From assembly GCA_020137815.1 (NCBI GenBank), contig CM035354.1, positions 4,065,342 through 4,129,341 on the forward strand: a stretch of 64,000 bases of DNA, given 5' to 3'. The position numbers and the translations under genes are program-made. The DNA is from Hormiphora californensis (Eukaryota; Ctenophora; Tentaculata; Cydippida; Pleurobrachiidae). Below the pieces are notes generated by a model. It was given only the letters and a program-made list of their open reading frames with translations. It was not told the origin of the DNA and ran no database searches. Shown one piece after another: positions 1 through 20,294 of the stretch. Position 1 is the first letter of the stretch. The number at the start of each line of letters is the position of its first letter.

Positions 1-492
1 TCAGCCCTTCACTTGGTGTCAATTGAGAGCTGCTAGCAGTCACAGCTACTAGAGCCTAGCAGTAGCTGTGTTAAGTATATTGTCGGATTGCTCCTGAATA
101 CGTGTACAGTAGCTCAGCTGTAAGTGCATCACTATTCCAATACAACACATGTGTAATTTAGCTTGCGAACGGCCCTGTTCTACTGATAACTAATAATGTG
201 TAGTACTAGATCGCCGATCTATTGTTAATGCTTGTGAGCTCTTTCAAGGCAGCTCTCTTTAGATTTATTGTTGCATCTTCGCTGATTGTGATTTAGGATT
301 GGTAGCATTGTTAGCGTTCGCTCTGTAAAATCAACTATTGATAAAGTCTGGTAAAACTGGCTCGGCTCCACTATTGAAACTTTTTTCAACTCCCAATTGA
401 TTCCCTGGCTTGTTCATTTTCCCTTTTGCAATTTCCCTTCCTTACCTCCCATACTACCTCTAGGGTATGAAGAAGAAGTGTAAGGGGTGATA
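1..492. other. Upstream flank of the NAA60-like gene
   Basis: No coding exon is supported here; short open frames on both strands lack splice context or homology. The stretch should contain the promoter and 5' UTR of the gene starting at 493. I see no clear TATA box and cannot place a transcription start. Confidence 0.4.
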
Positions 493-603
493 ATGAGTAC
501 GGACTATCAGATTCGACCATTGATTCCTGGGGATATTGCTGAGCTGAAAGCCCTTCACGCACAGGTACAATGATCTGCATTTAGTAAGGTTTTACAGACA
601 GAA

Positions 604-702
<99 letters not shown>

Positions 703-3700
703 CAGACAGACAGACAGACAACTATATAATACATATTCGTATACCTGAAATCTCGTTATCACAGCCGCTGCTTGTTCATGGTACGCTTCACTGGACATTG
801 TGCGCTTCACTGTATTGTTGTGTATTGTTCGGTATAAAAACAGTGGCCGCTATGGAGCTGTTATAAGTGAATAATACCATTTCAATGTACATACTTATGT
901 GCGGGCAGTCATGCAGGAAGTGTATAATAGGAGGGACACTTTTTCTGAGAATAAAAATGTGTTTTAAGCATTGTGAAACAGTCATGTTCTATCGTGTAAA
1001 AACATTGATGATAGATGAGGCGGCCTTAATAATAAGACTAGGACTGACCGTGACTACGAATAACAACTCAACCCAAGATTTTAGGAACATTTTCCATGAC
1101 ATCTCCCCAATATCCCTAACATCTCCCCAATATCCCTAACATCTCCCCAATATCCCTAACATCTCCCCAATATCCCTAACATCTCCCCAATATCCCTAAC
1201 ATCTCCCCAATATCCCTAACATCTCCCCAATATCCCTAACATCTCCCCAATATCCCTAACATCTCCCCAATATCCCTAACATCTCCCCAATATCCCTAAC
1301 ATCTCCCCAATATCCCTAACATCTCCCCAATATCCCTAACATCTCCCCAATATCCCTAACATCTCCCCAATATCCCTAACATCTCCCCAATATCCCTAAC
1401 ATCTCCCCAATATCCCTAACATCTCCCCAATATCCCTAACATCTCCCCAATATCCCTAACATCTCCCCAATATCCCTAACATCTCCCCAATATCCCTAAC
1501 ATCTCCCCAATATCCCTAACATCTCCCCAATATCCCTAACATCTCCCCAATATCCCTAACATCTCCCCAATATCCCTAACATCTCCCCAATATCCCTAAC
1601 ATCTCCCCAATATCCCTAACATCTCCCCAATATCCCTAACATCTCCCCAATATCCCTAACATCTCCCCAATATCCCTAACATCTCCCCAATAGTCTCCCT
1701 AACATCTCCCCAATATCCCTAACATCTCCCCAATATCCCTAACATCTCCCCAATATCCCTAACATCTCCCCCAATTGTTTCCCTAACATCTCCCCAATAT
1801 CCCTAACATCTCCCCAATATCCCTAACATCTCTCCAATATCCCTAACATCTCCCCAATATCCCTAACATCTCCCCAATATCCCTAACATCTCCCCAATAT
1901 CCCTAACATCTCCCCAATATCCCTAACATCTCCCCAATATCCCTAACATCTCCCCAATATCACTAACATCTCCCCAATATCCCTAACATCTCCCCAATAT
2001 CCCTAACATCTCCCCAATATCCCTAACATCTCCCCAATATCCCTAACATCTTACATCTCTCCAATATCCCTAACATCTCCCCAATATCCCTAACATCACC
2101 CCAATAGTTTCCCTAACATCTCCCCAATAGTTTCCCTAACATCTCCCCAATAGTTTCCCTAACATCTCCCCAATATTCCTAACATCTCCCCAATATCCCT
2201 AACATCTCCCCAATATCCCTAACATCTCCCTAATAGTCTCCCTAACATCTCCCCAATATCCCTAACATCTCCCCAATATCCCTAACATCTCCCCATCTAC
2301 CTTCAGTGGTTTCCAGTGGAATACCCCAATAGCTGGTACTATGATATCACCACTGATACGGACCGATATCTGACCCTGGCAGCGGTGAAACATGACACCA
2401 TCATCGGTCTAGTGGTCACAGAGGTACGTAACAAGTGTATCAAATCCTGGATCATGACTCAGTGGTTCGGTCAAGAGAGGGACAAAACATGTTATAATCT
2501 CACAAGTTAGGCGTAGTGAACCTTTTTCCGAAGAGATTTCCAGTTAACATTATACCAGCTACCTACATATATAATCATACTACTTACTAAGCAAATTGTG
2601 TGACACATGTCACCTAGCAACTACACTTCACGTGCAATTATTAGAGGGACCTGGGAGAGAGATCTTTCCCGTTGCAGTTGGGTACCAAGGGAAAATTCAA
2701 TTCTGCACGTGCATTCTTTTACTTCTGTCCTGAATATTTCTAGCTCTTCCACTCCAAGCGCTATTAGGCAACGTTAATCTAGGTCCAGGAGAACTGCTGC
2801 TGTCAGGGAGCAGGCTAGAGAATATGACAGATTACGCCAACGTGTTCAAGCGAGCCAATCAACGACTACTGATAGCTTTACCCAACGTCGCCCAAGGGTG
2901 ATTACTCCAGTCGAATATAGAAATCTCCGAATCGGCTACTTAACGGCCAAGTTTTCACGTGATGAGTTTCTGGAACAGCACTGCACCTCCAGCTGACATT
3001 GATCTCTTAAATTCGCACCTTGACATTGTCAGGAAGCCCAGAGCGTACAACAACATGGGTAGGGAGAAAGTGAGAGATAGGCTAGGAACGGATGGTGCAG
3101 GTGATGTCAGCGTTCCCTAATCAAGCTACCATTCCCCCGAAATTCGCCCGAAGGGCGAACGGGCCTACTAGTATATATAATAACAAATCATATCCTCATC
3201 CTCCTGCAGTTACGTCAGAGTAAGTCGTGTACCCCTGACGAGATAGCCCTGCTAGATAGAGCCCAACTAAAGGATAGCATCCTGACATATATCATGACGC
3301 TGGGAGTGAGGAAGGAATATCGGAGACAGGGTAGGTACTGCAGGGAAACATGACATGGTTTATCGGGAAAGTCCCGTTAGGAAACGGCAGTTTCTAAATG
3401 TAGCGTAACTGAAACATCAACCGTGTTTTTTGTTGATTGACTGTGTTTCAGACTAGAATTCTCCCAATTCTAACTTCTACCCCCTCTCTCTCACCAGGCA
3501 TTGCATCAGTTCTAATGAAGGAGGTTCTGGCGCGATTAAAATCCTACCCCGACGTGAAAGGGGTCTACCTACACGTGCTCGCCTCCAACAAGTGTGCCAT
3601 CAAGTTTTACGAAGTTCTTGGTTTTGGGTGTTACGAGTTTATCCCTCATTACTACACAATAATGGGACATTTTCAGAATGCTTACTGTTACATCCTCTAC

Positions 3701-4180
3701 TTGAATGATGGTCAACCTCCCCCATCACCCATACGGGTAGGTGTTGCTACACTAGTGTGTTTTTTTATGTGTGTTTGTTTGTTTGTTTGTTTGTTTGTTT
3801 GTCTGTTTGTTTGTCTGTTTGTTTGTTTGTGACTTGTGACTTGTGACTTGTGACTTGTGAGTGCTGCGCCTGAAAGATGGCCAACCTCTCCCAATTTGGT
3901 CTTAGTTTTTTATGTTTCTCCTACCAATTGTAAAGTGTTTTCAATATGGTACACTATTCACTATGTTTACTGTTGTGCCTATCAGTGTCTAACAGTCGCT
4001 ACAATAAACAACTTCGCTTTTACAGTCGTCAATTAATTGTAGGGTGAGGTATACCAAATACTGTTAGGTTTCCTTCAGTGTTATTAACCTACTTGTGGTT
4101 CTTGGTGTTTGTCTGTGTGTTGGTGTGTGTCGGCGTACAACCGTCACACATACCTCATTGTCACTTTCTAGTTCTCGCCA

Positions 4181-4260
<80 letters not shown>

Positions 4261-4399
4261 CCCCATCTCTCTATTTACCTAACTCTCACCTCAGGTCATA
4301 ATTAACGGCTTGCGAAGTGTAATGAGTTACGTGTATACCATGTGGGTTTACTTCTACGTTGCTACCAAGTCCAAAATACGGAACTATCAGCTCACATGA
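493..4399 (+). CDS. NAA60: NAA60-like N-alpha-acetyltransferase (GNAT fold), 5 coding exons
   Basis: Coding exons are 493-564, 2307-2423, 3210-3330, 3498-3736 and 4295-4399. All junctions are GT/AG and phase-consistent, giving 217 aa (human NAA60 is about 242). NAA60 is the Golgi-associated N-terminal acetyltransferase that modifies membrane-protein N-termini facing the cytosol. Visible matches include the WFPVEYPNSWYYDIT block in exon 2, the acetyl-CoA loop RRQGIAS spanning exons 3/4 (about residues 98-104), and YLHVLASNKCAIKFYEVLGF followed by HYY in exon 4. The last exon is hydrophobic and aromatic (VYTMWVYFYV), consistent with the C-terminal membrane-binding helices of the family. The start is the first ATG of the exon; the gene converges on the TMBIM gene. 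Intron 1 holds two repeat arrays and intron 2 a possible transposon remnant. Family assignment is confident; exact orthology rests on remembered sequence. Confidence 0.9.
595..720. repeat. (ACAG)n microsatellite
   Basis: A nearly perfect tetranucleotide array in intron 1 of the NAA60-like gene, with two or three variant units. The Cys/Leu/Ser-rich frame read from it on the minus strand is an artefact. Confidence 0.95.
1098..2293. repeat. 20-bp minisatellite, about 60 copies
   Basis: The unit is atctccccaatatccctaac in head-to-tail array. The first 580 bp are essentially perfect. From about 1690 on, variant units appear (tagtctccc, tagtttccc, single substitutions, one short insertion). The array ends 13 bp before exon 2 of the NAA60-like gene, so it directly abuts the 3' splice site and its C/T-rich strand may act as an extended polypyrimidine tract. 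Confidence 0.97.
2788..2996 (+). other. Possible transposon-derived coding remnant in NAA60 intron 2
   Basis: One frame stays open for about 70 codons between stops. It reads as an Arg/Gln-rich helical segment (REQAREYDRLRQR) followed by YRNLRIGYLTAKFSRDEFLEQH. There is no start codon or splice support. Its charged composition and isolation suggest a decayed transposon protein, but I do not recognise the family. Confidence 0.3.
4181..4262. repeat. (CT)n microsatellite
   Basis: A CT tract just upstream of the last exon of the NAA60-like gene, extending its polypyrimidine tract. The Leu/Ser-rich frames across it are artefacts. Confidence 0.9.
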
Positions 4400-5411
4400 C
4401 GAAGCAGGAAGGACTGACTGTGACAAACAACATGTCATGGGGAACAACACCTTCATCGTATCATAGCAGAATTATCGGAACAAGCAGATAGTATCTCTCT
4501 CGCTGTATAGAAGAAGTATATGTGTGGATTCTAGCTGGGATCAGATGGGTGTTAGTAGGAGCTGACCGTGATGTTCTTCTCACGAGACATCAATCCTGCA
4601 ACTGTGGTTAATATTTTATATCAGAACTCGGGGAAAAGACTATTTTAAGCCGGGGAAGGGGTGAATTTATCTGTTTACAGAATGGTGGAATACTTTGTGT
4701 TGGACTTGGAAGGAGAAAATAATTCCCCTCTATTTTAGTCGGTACCATATGATATATATTTTAACAGCGGTAATATTTTATTTATTAATGTTTTACCATA
4801 TCCTATATACATATCTTAATTGTAATTGGGCAATTATTAATGGTGGGGGAATGATTATTAAAATTTCATCAGTAGTCTATTTTCAAAATTCAACATGAGA
4901 ATCGATATAAACAATATTTTCAGTTTCTTTTAGAATTATTGATAATGAATGTCAATCAAGGAAAATGCAGCCCATTACTAGATGATTATAATTACAGTAC
5001 TAATTACACATATTATTACAAATATATGGGTTAGAGTGATTATATAATTTCCTGTTAACTTTATAATATTCTCAATTAATTGTCGAGACTCGGCCAAAGT
5101 CAAGTTAACGAGTTATAGTTTTCACATTAATTATTTAAATTTCATCAAACGTATTTACACAGAAAAACGATCACCAGGATCTAAAGATATTCCTGAATTA
5201 ATTTCACCTAAGCTACCACCTGTACTACACAATGTTCCTGACATGTTCCTTTCATCTACATCTATCTTTCTCTCACTGAGAGTCTCAGTAACTGACTCCG
5301 TCAAACTCCCCCCCCCCCCCCCCATTTCTAGCATATCTTCTCCATTCCATTCAAACCCCTCCCTATGTCCCTAGTTATGTTACCAAGCCGATCCAAGCTT
5401 CATCCCATCAT
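4400..5411. other. Convergent intergenic region
   Basis: AT-rich sequence between the 3' ends of the NAA60-like gene (+) and the TMBIM gene (-). It contains a C-homopolymer near 5310 and no supported exon. Both 3' UTRs should fall here. Confidence 0.6.
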
Positions 5412-13764
<8,353 letters not shown>

Positions 13765-13890
13765 GTTGGCAGTTGGACTTGGTAGAGCTAGGTTGCAATA
13801 CTGATCAACTACAAACCATCTACATGGTACACAAATTAAACAAAACTATACACACTGAGTACCCATACACTCTCTCTCCCTTTCTCTCTT

Positions 13891-13923
<33 letters not shown>

Positions 13924-14860
13924 TTCCCTCTCTCTATATCTTACTCTGCTGGCTTGTCTTGGGGATGGGATAGAAAAGTCTTCATATTATAATTGACACA
14001 TACCTGGCACAGATATCAGACCTGATAGTAGGTTTTGGGTGGGTAGGTTCATAACGGCCACGGTTCTATTTCCCCAAATTTTACAGCCTGACTACTTCAA
14101 CAGTGACCAACCCAGTCACAAGCCAGGTCCTGAGTGCCCATTGGGCACTCTCTTGACCATTGCATGTCCCTATTCTCATTTCGAGAACCGTGGTCAGAGT
14201 ATTGGCCGGCAAACTTGATTGTAATTGACCCTATGAGATGAGAACTGCTAGAAGTTTTCTCATGGATCACATGGGATCTTATTGATTACAACCGGAAAAT
14301 GAGAGAGGAAGAGAGAGAGATAGAGAGAAAGAGAGAGAGAGAGAGAGCCATGAGACATTGTGACATATTGTGGAAACAGCTTGGGTCTAATCTAGATTGT
14401 TCAGGGCGATTCTCACAAGCTGGCCTTCACATTTAATTATCCGACCCATCACAGATCAATCCAGATAAACATCATTAATTCTGTCATCTGGTTTCTGCCA
14501 TCACTCTGGTCAAGTTAGCCAGATATTGAGCAGATATTTCTGTCCGGCCATCTCCGATCTCTGGCCAATATGGTAGCCACACCGGCCACACATTAGTTCG
14601 GCACACTTCTCTCCTGTAAGACCTCTCTCGCAGTCTATACTGGGGGAGGGGGACTGGGGGAGTGTGATGTGTGGCACGGGGCTGACAGGAGCCACCCCGA
14701 ACCCCGGAAGACGCGAACTTGATGTCATTTTGATACTCTGTCCCGGCCGCTGTCACCTTTTGTTTCCACAGCGTGTCTCTGTTTAGTTTGCACATTCCAA
14801 GCCAGAGAGAGGGAGGGAAAGAGAGCTTTACCCGGCCGCGTATAGACCTTACTGCTGAGT

Positions 14861-14944
14861 CACGTGCTACTTACTATAGATCACGTGACGGTTGCCTGGC
14901 AACGGTTATTGGTTGCACGTGCACCGCCGCGCACATGTCACGTG
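14861..14944. promoter_or_regulatory. Cluster of four CACGTG E-boxes around an X-box
   Basis: CACGTG occurs at 14861-14866, 14882-14887, 14916-14921 and 14939-14944. The copy at 14882 sits in tcacgtga, the core bound by MITF/TFEB-type bHLH-Zip factors. Between the second and third copies lies GTTGCCTGGCAAC (14891-14903), which fits the RFX X-box consensus, and an ATTGG (CCAAT) box follows at 14908. The cluster is 1.1 kb 5' of the TMBIM start codon and 2.5 kb 5' of the homeobox start, so it could serve either gene. Confidence 0.55.
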
Positions 14945-16233
14945 GTCAGTTCATCGGATGACGCAGCTCGAGAGAGGATCGCCTGTGAAAGAGATCTTGG
15001 TAGATCTCTCTTTCTCTTGAGAGTCTGTTTATCTGCTTTAGACCATATCATGATCAATTGAAGCTTTTGTAAAAATTGAGGACTTCTTTCCTAATTTTCA
15101 ATTAATCACCCTTTTGTTGGTAAATGTAATTTTTGGTTTGTTTGAAAGCAATATGTCGCATTATTGATCTGGCAATTGATCTCATATCTGATATCTCTCT
15201 ATGCTAATGATGTGATCCAATCTGTCATCAGGGGGGATCGCAGAACACCTCGCCCCAGATCGCTGCCGCAAGATTTGCTGGTTGCTTGTTACCCAATTAG
15301 GGGTACTTGGCTAGCTACTTATGCTCCTGATAGTGAATAGAAAACCTTTCGGTGCCCTGTTGTCGAGGTTGCAGCTGATCAGCCCCCTGCTGTGCAGGCA
15401 GTAAGTCCAATGCCACTTTATATCAGTCCAATTGAGGGGCAGACTTGCATTACCATCCTTTACTGTGACTCTATCTTACTATCATTGATCATGGACACCT
15501 GACTTTCTTTCCAGATCTCCCCTACAATTCAGACCCATGGTCACTGCAGCACCCTCCAAATGTCTCAATAGCCCTTTTGTATAGGCCCACTATCTTGCTA
15601 ACCTGCTGCCAGGTTTCTCCCAAACTTCCTTGATTCTAATAAATACTGGCAATATGATAATAAGTTAAATCGTTTCCAATCGCCATATATTCCTCCATCA
15701 GGACTGTCACTCCCGCTCAAATCTCTCTCTATCTCCCTTTCCCCCTCTCTCTCTCTCTCTTGTTTCACTATCTTTTCTTGTCGAGCTGATGTTTTGACAG
15801 GCTATTAAATTAATAACGCTTACAACTTTTTCAGGGGGTATTTTATTATGTATTGCCCAATTTTATTGCCGCTTCCTCAGATTTTGCAGAAAGCATTTGA
15901 AAGCTGCTACAAACACTAATTTTGAGCGCTGTTCCATTGAAATCAAGATCGCATCACATACAGCCCGAATACTAATTGTAGGGTAGGATATTATAGGGTA
16001 GGCTTGATCCTCGAAATTTGCTCAGATCGGGTCGGCCAGACAAAAATAGGTAGATTGTACCGCTGATATCTGATCGAAACTTATGTGCTGCTCTTTCATA
16101 CTGGTTATCTTAAGGTTCGCTTAAGAAGAACGGTGTCGGAGACAATATTCTCGTTTTAGAACTCGCCATTTCTCTCCCATCTCCCATCTCTCTCCCTCTC
16201 TCTCCCATCTCTCTCACTTTCTCTTCCCAACAA

Positions 16234-16243
16234 TATATAAAAG
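16234..16243 (+). promoter_or_regulatory. TATA-box match (TATATAAAAG)
   Basis: Perfect TATA consensus on the strand of the NK-like homeobox gene, 1.2 kb before its ATG. It is plausible only if a non-coding first exon exists. The AG at 17443-17444 directly before the ATG is a good 3' splice site, which fits such an exon. Confidence 0.35.
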
Positions 16244-16808
16244 AGCCCTAAAGCAGTTCTCAATAGTACTGTCACCTGACAGCATATGGATCTTTGCTCT
16301 GCCCGTCACGCGCCTACAGTTATAGAAGCACTTGAAACCATGTCTAATGTCCATCCATCAATTGATTCTCACAAACTTATCACATAGCAGCCTTCGATTC
16401 TGGTTTGATCTCTCTTGTACTTGATTTTCCACAGTTTGAGTTTTAGTAGGGCGTGTGGTAATCAATTGGTTCCAAAATATATATTCTGCACTTACAACCT
16501 GAATCGTGATTATTCCACCCTTTGTGCATTTACTCCTCTCATATTGACAGGCGTCCCAGACAATAGATATAGGAGCACCCCTTTACAGAGCTGTTCAACC
16601 AATGGGAGACGAGGCTGCCCCAGCCCTCGACCAATAGTAGCGCAGTATTTGGGTCACGTGATTGCACCTTTCACCTTTATTGCTATTGGTTAAATCGAGG
16701 ACAAATTCAGTTGAAATCTTTTTGGTTACAAATGCCCTATAGTAGTAGCTCTTAGTCGTCAGTTGACTGTGGATCATATTGTTTCTCTTCCGTAGTACCC
16801 TTTTGGGC

Positions 16809-16815
16809 TATAAAA
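16809..16815 (+). promoter_or_regulatory. TATA-box match (GGGC-TATAAAA)
   Basis: TATAAAA preceded by a GC-rich BRE-like GGGC, 0.63 kb upstream of the homeobox ATG. It is a better-placed candidate core promoter than the one at 16234. No initiator could be assigned with confidence. Confidence 0.4.
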
Positions 16816-17445
16816 CCCATATTTAGGTGCCGGCAAGCACCTTCCTATAATAAGACGGTCCTAATCTCTGTAACGTTCAAGAGAAACTCCAGAAAGCGTG
16901 GGAGTATTCCCGGCGGGCAAGGGGTGTCTTATCATCCCTATTTTCCCAGCCCTGGTGGCGAGGGGTGAGCTCATCTAGATCATCTCTATTACCCCTGGTG
17001 GAACTCTTGGTCCTCCATGGTGCTGCTTAGTTGTCTAGTTAGTCGTCCTATGTAAACACATATAATATACCATCTCATCTGCTGCAGTCGGAGAGCGAGT
17101 GTTATAAACCCACGTGGGTCATGTGACACCAGCATAGTATCAAGTCTAGACTTCTCTCTCCCTCCCTCTCCCCCCCCGAATCTCAGCTCCTAACACACAC
17201 GTGATGGAAAGGTTCCTGTGGTGCCGCTACAGACTCTGTGTTTATCAGAAACCCATAATTTATGCCCCCGGTTTATCGGAGAGAGAGTTGTTTGGTTTGT
17301 TTCTTCTAACGTGGGGAGAGAAGGTCGAACAAGCTTCAATTGTTCATTGATTCATCTTTAGTTTATTTTGCAGTTACATAACAACCCATGATATTTTCTT
17401 TTTAATTGTTTATCCTACAGTTTAATAACTCCCTTCAATTGCAGT

Positions 17446-18768
17446 ATGGATCTGTATTATCAAAGCAATGGACTCATGGCTGGTGGAATACAGGCGGGGC
17501 ACAACCCAATGTTCCCTAACCCTCAACTTATCTCCCATCACCCAATACCGACATCTTGCAACCTTATTCAGGTAAATTGTGTTAGCTGGGTTTTAATAAT
17601 TTGAGTATACCATGACAACATAAATTTTCCAACAACTCATGCTACTTCATAATTCGTGAATATGAATATTTAATTTTAACACAAAACTAGCACTGTTTTA
17701 TATTTCAGTCTGCCCCGCACCTCACAGATGCGTTTTGCAATGAATACATGTCTGGGCAACATTGCTCCAAGTCACCGACCCCGTTTGGAGTTCAGGATAT
17801 TTTGGGAATGCCCCAGGTAGGACATTTAAACCTCTGACTGATTCGCAATTAAACCCAATTCTTTGATAGTTCAGAGAACATAAAGGTCCTGGGGAGAGAA
17901 CCCTTGCCCATTGTAAGCAACTATGAAAGATGTACCCAACCCAACTTAGCCCCTTGGCAAGCCCCAAAACTAACCCTTCCCTCTATCTCCTCAGAATGAG
18001 GGTGTCCGGTTAAACCAGAAAGTGCCAGTAGTTCACATTGCTAAAAGGTACGATGGGAACAGGAACAGTTCATTCGGTGCAGCCTTTGTTAGTGAGGATG
18101 AATACGATAAAATTGTGGCAACAGCTGATGTTCTGGACGAGGTTACCGCTCTTAGACTCGGTCTCGAATATGAAGGTGAGTGAACGGGGTGAAAACCTTT
18201 TTAATCGTGGTAAACTGCATGGGTCTAGTTTTGCTTCAAAAGTCTGATCTTATTTTGGATCATTCTCAAGCCAAGTGCCTGGTTCTACTTCGCACTCCTA
18301 TGATTCCTTTTAACCGGAAGTTGGTTTATTATTAGACAAGAACACGCACACTTCGCACCTATCCGCATCTTTAATTTCCTGCTTCCCTTGATAGTGAACT
18401 CCTGAATTTGTCTCCCACCCATCACTTGTTCCTGGACTAAGAAGAGGGGATTAAAGAGAGGGAGATCTAGGACTAGAGAAAGAAGGGAGAGAGATCTGGA
18501 GCTAGGGAAAGTAGGGCCGGGAGAGAGATCTGGAAAGAGCGCTAGTGGGAAAAAATGAGACGAATGTGTCATAAAAGATAGGGACACAAAATTATGTAGA
18601 TCAAGATAAAGATGATGTGACGAAGTGGGGCCGATCATGATACTCAGCAGTATCATTTACTGTCTCTCCATATTTTGTCTCGTTCCAACGAGTTTGGAAC
18701 TCCTAGGGACAAAGGTCATTGATGTTGGTGAGATAGTTATTAGTAGAAGGATAACTATCTAAAGTTTC

Positions 18769-18816
<48 letters not shown>

Positions 18817-18817
18817 T

Positions 18818-18907
<90 letters not shown>

Positions 18908-20205
18908 AACAATATCCCAGAATAGTCATGTGACATATTATTACCAAAGACACAGTTTCAACCCGCTATTGCATGTAACAGGGATGGACAGAAAGATAGA
19001 TGGACTGAGAGATAGAAAGAGAGAAAGGGAGAATGGAGATCGCCGTTTTTTCACTGTAAAAGAAAGAAGCTTGCTTGAGAACTTTATTTGATTAGCTCCC
19101 AGAAGTTTAATTATCATGGTAGCTCTGTAATTCAGGGCAACCTTGTCTGTGGGGGTCAGATAGCCGGCCCCTTAGGGAGATAGGGAGATACAAGGGGTGG
19201 GAGTCATTCTGGAGATTATGTCATGATGATCTATTCATCCTGGGATAGTTGGCGCCGATATCGGTACTGCGGTATAACAAAAACACCTCAAACAGTCAAA
19301 TTATCTTCCAAAATCGGCCCTTATACGAAGGACGGGTTCCACCCGTGGATCTATAACATAGTCGTACATTATAGACTGTAGTGATGGATCGTCTTGACTT
19401 TCCAATCCGTCAGTCGTATTGTGCCTTGTGGCAAATATGGTTGTCAATGTCAGTAGAGAGTTGGAGAGAGAGTAGTTACACGTATTCAGACACACACACA
19501 CAGGATCTGATTAATTGGTATTACACTCAGATCTCTCACAGTCAAGTACTCCTGACATCTAATTGAAAGGCTCTATAGGGATCAGCTTGGAAATCTTTAC
19601 TTGTCATTTCTAGGCCATAACAACATCGTCTCGAGTATAAATCATGGATCACTATCATTATAATTTAGCTATATTATTGGATCTTTTTCTGGACAAATGA
19701 AGTACTGGTGATATCTCATTGATTTGTCAGGATAGAGATTGAAGATGAAGAGTAGTACTTTCTGATGATGGCCTCTCTCCGTATCCCTATCTCTTTCTGG
19801 TATCAGTGATCATCTACTATCTAGCTAATTGTGTTAATCGAGTTCAATCAATCATTGGAATGACAGTACATGAATCATTGATCTGGCGGTGGTAGTCTGA
19901 AGATCTGTTCCGAAGGGAAGATATTGTGATTTTAAGTTCAAGGAGAGAGAGAGACCACTCCTTCGCAACTTCCGGAGATCAATTCACCTGTCTCTCACTA
20001 GCTGGGTGTGTGACAATGTGTCTGTGTTTACGCTTGGGAAACAATAGATGTATCTCTCCCTATCTCTCTCTATCTCTCTCTGTCTCTCTCTGTCTCCCTA
20101 TCTCTCTCTCTGACTTTCCAGCCGGTCTCACCTTTTCTCTCTGACACAAAGTGTTCAAATCCATTACCTGTCTACTTTACCCGCCATGCCCGTTACAATT
20201 ACTTC

Positions 20206-20294
<89 letters not shown>

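Larger units (their letters stand above)
13765..17445. other. Divergent intergenic region between TMBIM and NK-like homeobox genes
   Basis: Holds CT tracts (13861-13930, 15726-15760, 16170-16230), a GC-richer block with E-boxes at about 14560-14960, and two TATA-box matches. Open frames near 14484-14795 (-) include a Cys-containing segment, but there is no homology or splice support, so no gene is called. Untranslated first exons of both genes may lie here. Confidence 0.5.

Noticed and set aside
1098-2293. CRISPR-like or telomeric array
   Set aside because: Units are contiguous 20-mers with no spacers. The CCCTAAC in each unit is telomere-like, but it occurs once per 20 bp rather than as a pure hexamer array.
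14484-14795. Two overlapping minus-strand frames, one with CxxC-like cysteines
   Set aside because: No splice sites, homology or conserved zinc-binding spacing; the GC-rich context explains the openness.
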